Shown here piece by piece: positions 33,174 through 35,077 of a DNA stretch of 35,077 nt. The stretch's first letter is position 1; every line of letters starts with the position of its first letter. The notes beneath the pieces were generated by a model. That model saw only the letters and a program-made list of their open reading frames with translations. It had not been told where the DNA came from and did not search any database. The position numbers and the translations under genes were made by a program. The DNA comes from an uncultured Collinsella sp. (GTDB lineage Bacteria; Actinomycetota; Coriobacteriia; Coriobacteriales; Coriobacteriaceae), in contig CABQLK010000019.1 in the NCBI GenBank assembly GCA_902465015.1, positions 1 through 35,077 on the forward strand, in the 5' to 3' direction.

Positions 33174-33260
33174 GTAGGCATATTATCGAAAATTCGAAAA
33201 TCCGACCCCAGTCACAGCATGCCGGCAGCGAGGTCAATGCGCATTCGCTCATGCTACAAT

Positions 33261-33379
33261 CCAACCACCAGAGATGAAAACACAGTCCCCGTCGGGTAGT
33301 CGTGGACGTGCGCTAGTCCGCATCAGTAACCTGCCTCCTTGGTTGTCCCTTCTCTGCATGGTCATCTACATAAAGGAGG
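33261..33379 (+). ncRNA. yjdF-class (azaaromatic-binding) riboswitch
   Basis: The 5' leader of yjdF carries conserved-looking blocks in order: ACCACCAGAGATGAAAACAC (33264-33283), CCCCGTCGGGTAG, CTAGTCCGCATCAGTAACCT, and a closing TTGGTTG. CAACCA (33262-33267) pairs with TGGTTG (33340-33345) as the closing stem. CCTCCTT (33334-33340) is exactly complementary to the Shine-Dalgarno AAGGAGG (33373-33379). An alternative structure could therefore hide the ribosome binding site, and ligand binding would free it. The motif is recognised from memory of the Rfam family and from the downstream gene. Confidence 0.72.
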
Positions 33380-33387
33380 AACCAACC

Positions 33388-33807
33388 ATGCAGATCAGCG
33401 TGTCGTCCACCCTGACCGTATATCACGACGGCCAATTCTGGGTCGGGCTGGCGGAGCATGTCGAGGACGGCAAATACGGCGTCGCCCGCATCGTCTTCGG
33501 CGCAGAACCGTCCGATGAGGAGATTCAGAAATTCGTTACAAGCAAATGGGAGAAGTTCTCATTCTTCGGTGGCGAACCGGCTGAGGCAAGCAAGCCCGCG
33601 AAGAATCCCAAGCGGCGCACTCGCGAGGCGGCAAAAGCCCTCAAGCAGCCAGCGATGAGCACCAAAGCGCAGCAGGCTCTCGCGGCACAGCGGGAAGCGA
33701 TGAAGCGGGAGTCGGCTCAAGCAAGAAGCCAGCGTCGCGCGGATGAGGCGGAGGCGCGCTTCGAGCAGCGAAAGCTGAAGCGCAAGCAGAAGCATCGTGG
33801 GCATTAA
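33388..33807 (+). CDS. yjdF: YjdF family protein (DUF2992)
   Basis: A 139-residue small protein. The N-terminus (SSTLTVYHDGQFWVGLAEHV, then KYGVARIVFGAEPSDEEI) is the conserved YjdF core. The C-terminal half is very basic and helical (STKAQQALAAQREAMKRESA, then RRADEAEARFEQRKLKRKQK). Length and both halves fit the family. The start at 33388 follows AAAGGAGG by eight bases and the longer frame from 33274 would run through the riboswitch. YjdF proteins have no established activity; because their riboswitch senses toxic azaaromatic heterocycles, a detoxification role is assumed. Confidence 0.85.
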   Translation: MQISVSSTLTVYHDGQFWVGLAEHVEDGKYGVARIVFGAEPSDEEIQKFVTSKWEKFSFFGGEPAEASKPAKNPKRRTREAAKALKQPAMSTKAQQALAAQREAMKRESAQARSQRRADEAEARFEQRKLKRKQKHRGH

Positions 33808-33966
33808 TCGCCATTTGCAGCAAGGCAAACCATATACAGCAGCGGCGCCAGTTCCACTTGAAGCCGACGCCGCGTAGACGCTAATGGTGACGGCTATGCA
33901 CGGGCACGGGCGCGCCACCGCACTTCACAGCTTGTTTCTCAAGTATTTGGAACGCACACGCGGCGT

Positions 33967-33991
33967 TCAAAAATGCGGAGCGACTCCGCAT
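33967..33991 (-). terminator. Intrinsic terminator of the gene at 34016
   Basis: On the minus strand ATGCGGAG-TCG-CTCCGCAT is followed by TTTTGAA. A second hairpin (GGCTC/GAGCC, 33992-34007) adjoins it. It lies 25 bases past the stop codon of the small minus-strand gene. Confidence 0.75.
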
Positions 33992-34015
33992 GGCTCGAGA
34001 CTGAGCCGAGGCGCC

Positions 34016-34354
34016 CTACTTCTCGCCCTCCAGCAGCCCCACGATGCGGTCGATGTCGACGGCAAAACGAGGCCTTCCCTCGCGCCCGTAGCGGTCGAGG
34101 TACGCCTGACACTCGGAGACAATGCGCTTGGTGTTGCCGTCGATGATGCGCTGGAGCGTCTCGTAGAAGTCCTGGGAGATGGGTACGATCTTCACCGGTT
34201 GCGTCTCTTCATACGAAGTGGGGCCCACATCGCTGCAGGCCCCTACAGGTGGGCGATACTCTACGCCTTGCGGCACCCCGTCGTCCACGGAGGTTAAACG
34301 TACACGTAAGCCGTACTCTGAAATCCGCGGCTTCCGGCAAGTAGTTTTTACCAC
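34016..34354 (-). CDS. Unrecognised small gene, possibly decayed at its 5' end
   Basis: A 112-codon frame starting with GTG (34352-34354) after GAAGG. The C-terminal 60 residues (KIVPISQDFYETLQRIIDGN, then TKRIVSECQAYLDRYGREGR and DIDRIVGLLEGEK) look like a genuine helical protein end and are followed by a good terminator. The N-terminal half is Pro/Gly-rich and unconvincing, and another frame across it also looks partly protein-like. The intact coding part may therefore be only the end of a longer, broken gene. No family is recognised. Confidence 0.4.
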   Translation of the reverse strand: MVKTTCRKPRISEYGLRVRLTSVDDGVPQGVEYRPPVGACSDVGPTSYEETQPVKIVPISQDFYETLQRIIDGNTKRIVSECQAYLDRYGREGRPRFAVDIDRIVGLLEGEK

Positions 34355-34765
34355 GAAGCGTCGCCTTCAATGCGCATAGCTCGCAAAATAACACTCGATG
34401 GACCGTTTGACCTGGACCGCCACCCTCCGATCTTCATTGGAGCCGACAGATTAATTCATATGTTTATGGGGGTATCTTTTATCGAAAGTATAGTCTATAC
34501 CCCCATAACTAAGGAATTACCTATTCCCATTCGGTAATCAAATCGTGCACTTCCATAACCTCTCGTCTACGTGGTGTACCGTCGTCTCCCCCTTTATCAG
34601 AGTTGGACTATTTTCGGGTACCCGAGCTAAACTCAAATTGAACTCAACGACGGCTTATCGGTCGGGGGCTTCCTAGCGAGAATATACAGAAGCGCACATT
34701 TCGCAGGGAGCCTCCCATTCGTTATTTTATCGGGATGCTGTCAAGGCAGCGTCAATGCGTTTGAC
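34355..34765. other. Non-coding 411-bp stretch with several hairpins
   Basis: No frame here has a ribosome binding site or protein-like composition. It contains a strong nested hairpin (34464-34508), a short ATTACC/GGTAAT dyad (34516-34538), and an imperfect inverted repeat between about 34664 and 34716 (GGGGGCTTCCTAGCGA against TCGCAGGGAGCCTCCC). The base composition is more AT-rich than the rest of the window. Confidence 0.6.
34464..34508. other. Nested hairpin with GGGGG/CCCCC stem
   Basis: TTATGGGGGTAT (34464-34475) is perfectly complementary to ATACCCCCATAA (34497-34508). A smaller CTTT-TATC-GAAAG hairpin sits in the loop. It may be an operator, a terminator-like structure or a small structured RNA. 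Confidence 0.5.
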
Positions 34766-35077
34766 CTACACCTTCTCGCTTGTCGAGGCTTCGTCTGCAG
34801 AACCATCGGAATCGATACGGAATCGATCGGCATACCATTCATCCGAAGCAATCACCTTATGGAGCATCTGGAGATGCAGGTCGACATAGTGGCAGAACGC
34901 CTTGCCGCATTCCACGAGAGGCACATTGTTTCTCTCGTTGGGCTCGGCTCCAAAATTAAACTCGACCTCATAGCCCTCCCTAGGCACACCCATGCTCGGC
35001 AGAATATCAGTAGAGAAGTGGACGAATCCAGACGTCACCTTGTATACATCTTTTACCTTTGGATCGGACTTCGCGAG
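34766..35077 (-). CDS. Unrecognised protein, C-terminal part, cut by the right edge
   Basis: The minus-strand frame is open from the window edge to a stop at 34766, giving at least 103 residues. A GTG at 35036-35038 lies inside it without a ribosome binding site. The 13 in-frame codons before it (LAKSDPKVKDVYK) read as normal protein, so the true start is beyond the window. Visible features are YKVTSGFVHFSTDILPSMGV, an acidic EVEFNFGAEPNERNNVP, a helical CHYVDLHLQMLHKVIASDEW and a charged tail. It resembles soluble hypothetical proteins of accessory regions; no function can be given. Confidence 0.6.
   Translation of the reverse strand, partial: LAKSDPKVKDVYKVTSGFVHFSTDILPSMGVPREGYEVEFNFGAEPNERNNVPLVECGKAFCHYVDLHLQMLHKVIASDEWYADRFRIDSDGSADEASTSEKV

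Noticed and set aside
33252..33260. TG-C-TACAAT as an extended -10 promoter for yjdF
   Set aside because: Transcription would start near 33267, after the 5' strand of the riboswitch closing stem, so it is incompatible with the proposed RNA structure.
34016..34354. Phd/YefM-type antitoxin suggested by the KIVPIS segment
   Set aside because: Only a short string matches and it is in the middle of the frame; the following helices do not fit the antitoxin fold.

Overview
This window looks like chromosomal DNA of a gut Coriobacteriia member, most likely Collinsella or a close relative. That is an inference. It rests on the moderately GC-rich coding sequence, the oxalate/formate-like MFS paralogs, the dispersed perfect palindromes of the TGTGACAAAGGGAC type, a LuxR-type regulator beside a very large sortase-anchored surface protein, and a SirTM-like sirtuin cluster. 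No rRNA, tRNA, CRISPR array, phage gene or intact insertion sequence was seen.

Layout. 1-2030: a small ribbon-helix-helix protein, a convergent tRNA-dihydrouridine synthase (dus), and a block of palindromic repeats including a 180-bp element with 30-bp inverted ends. 2035-8157: a guanidino-compound (probably agmatine) module. It consists of aguA, a carbamoyltransferase with altered substrate motifs and an MFS carrier in one leftward operon, a divergent TetR regulator, and a second, paralogous MFS carrier. A shared CTACCG/CGGTAG operator ties the regulator to both transcription units. No carbamate kinase is present. 8215-11469: a MacB/FtsX-type ABC transporter with a large extracytoplasmic insert.

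11617-15677: a thiol/electron relay of three leftward genes (a 48-residue CxxC membrane protein, a NapH-like 4Fe-4S membrane protein and a TlpA-like lipoprotein), with a divergent OmpR-type response regulator and histidine kinase that probably control it. 15746-21273: a LuxR-type regulator followed by a 1455-residue protein with a Tat-like signal and a C-terminal LAGTG sorting signal. 21363-22277: a four-helix membrane protein and an XRE regulator behind a near-consensus promoter flanked by repeated operator half-sites. 22457-23017: a hexapeptide acetyltransferase. 23206-27489: a non-canonical type IIA topoisomerase pair, whose B subunit has a Top2/T4-like ATP-lid motif. 27672-28831: an AAA-type ATPase behind three 19-bp tandem repeats. 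28939-29469: a flavin/thiol oxidoreductase.

29674-33070: a TetR regulator divergent from three tandem, translationally coupled Sir2-family genes. The outer two carry Gln where classical sirtuins have the catalytic His, as in class M (SirTM) ADP-ribosylating sirtuins. The middle one has lost its zinc ribbon. None of the usual SirTM partners (macrodomain protein, GcvH-L, LplA2) is present. This is the strongest candidate for an undescribed system. 33071-35077: the 3' end of the third sirtuin runs into an antisense fragment of an ATPase gene. It is followed by yjdF with a recognisable yjdF-class (azaaromatic) riboswitch, then by poorly resolved accessory sequence and a gene running off the right edge.
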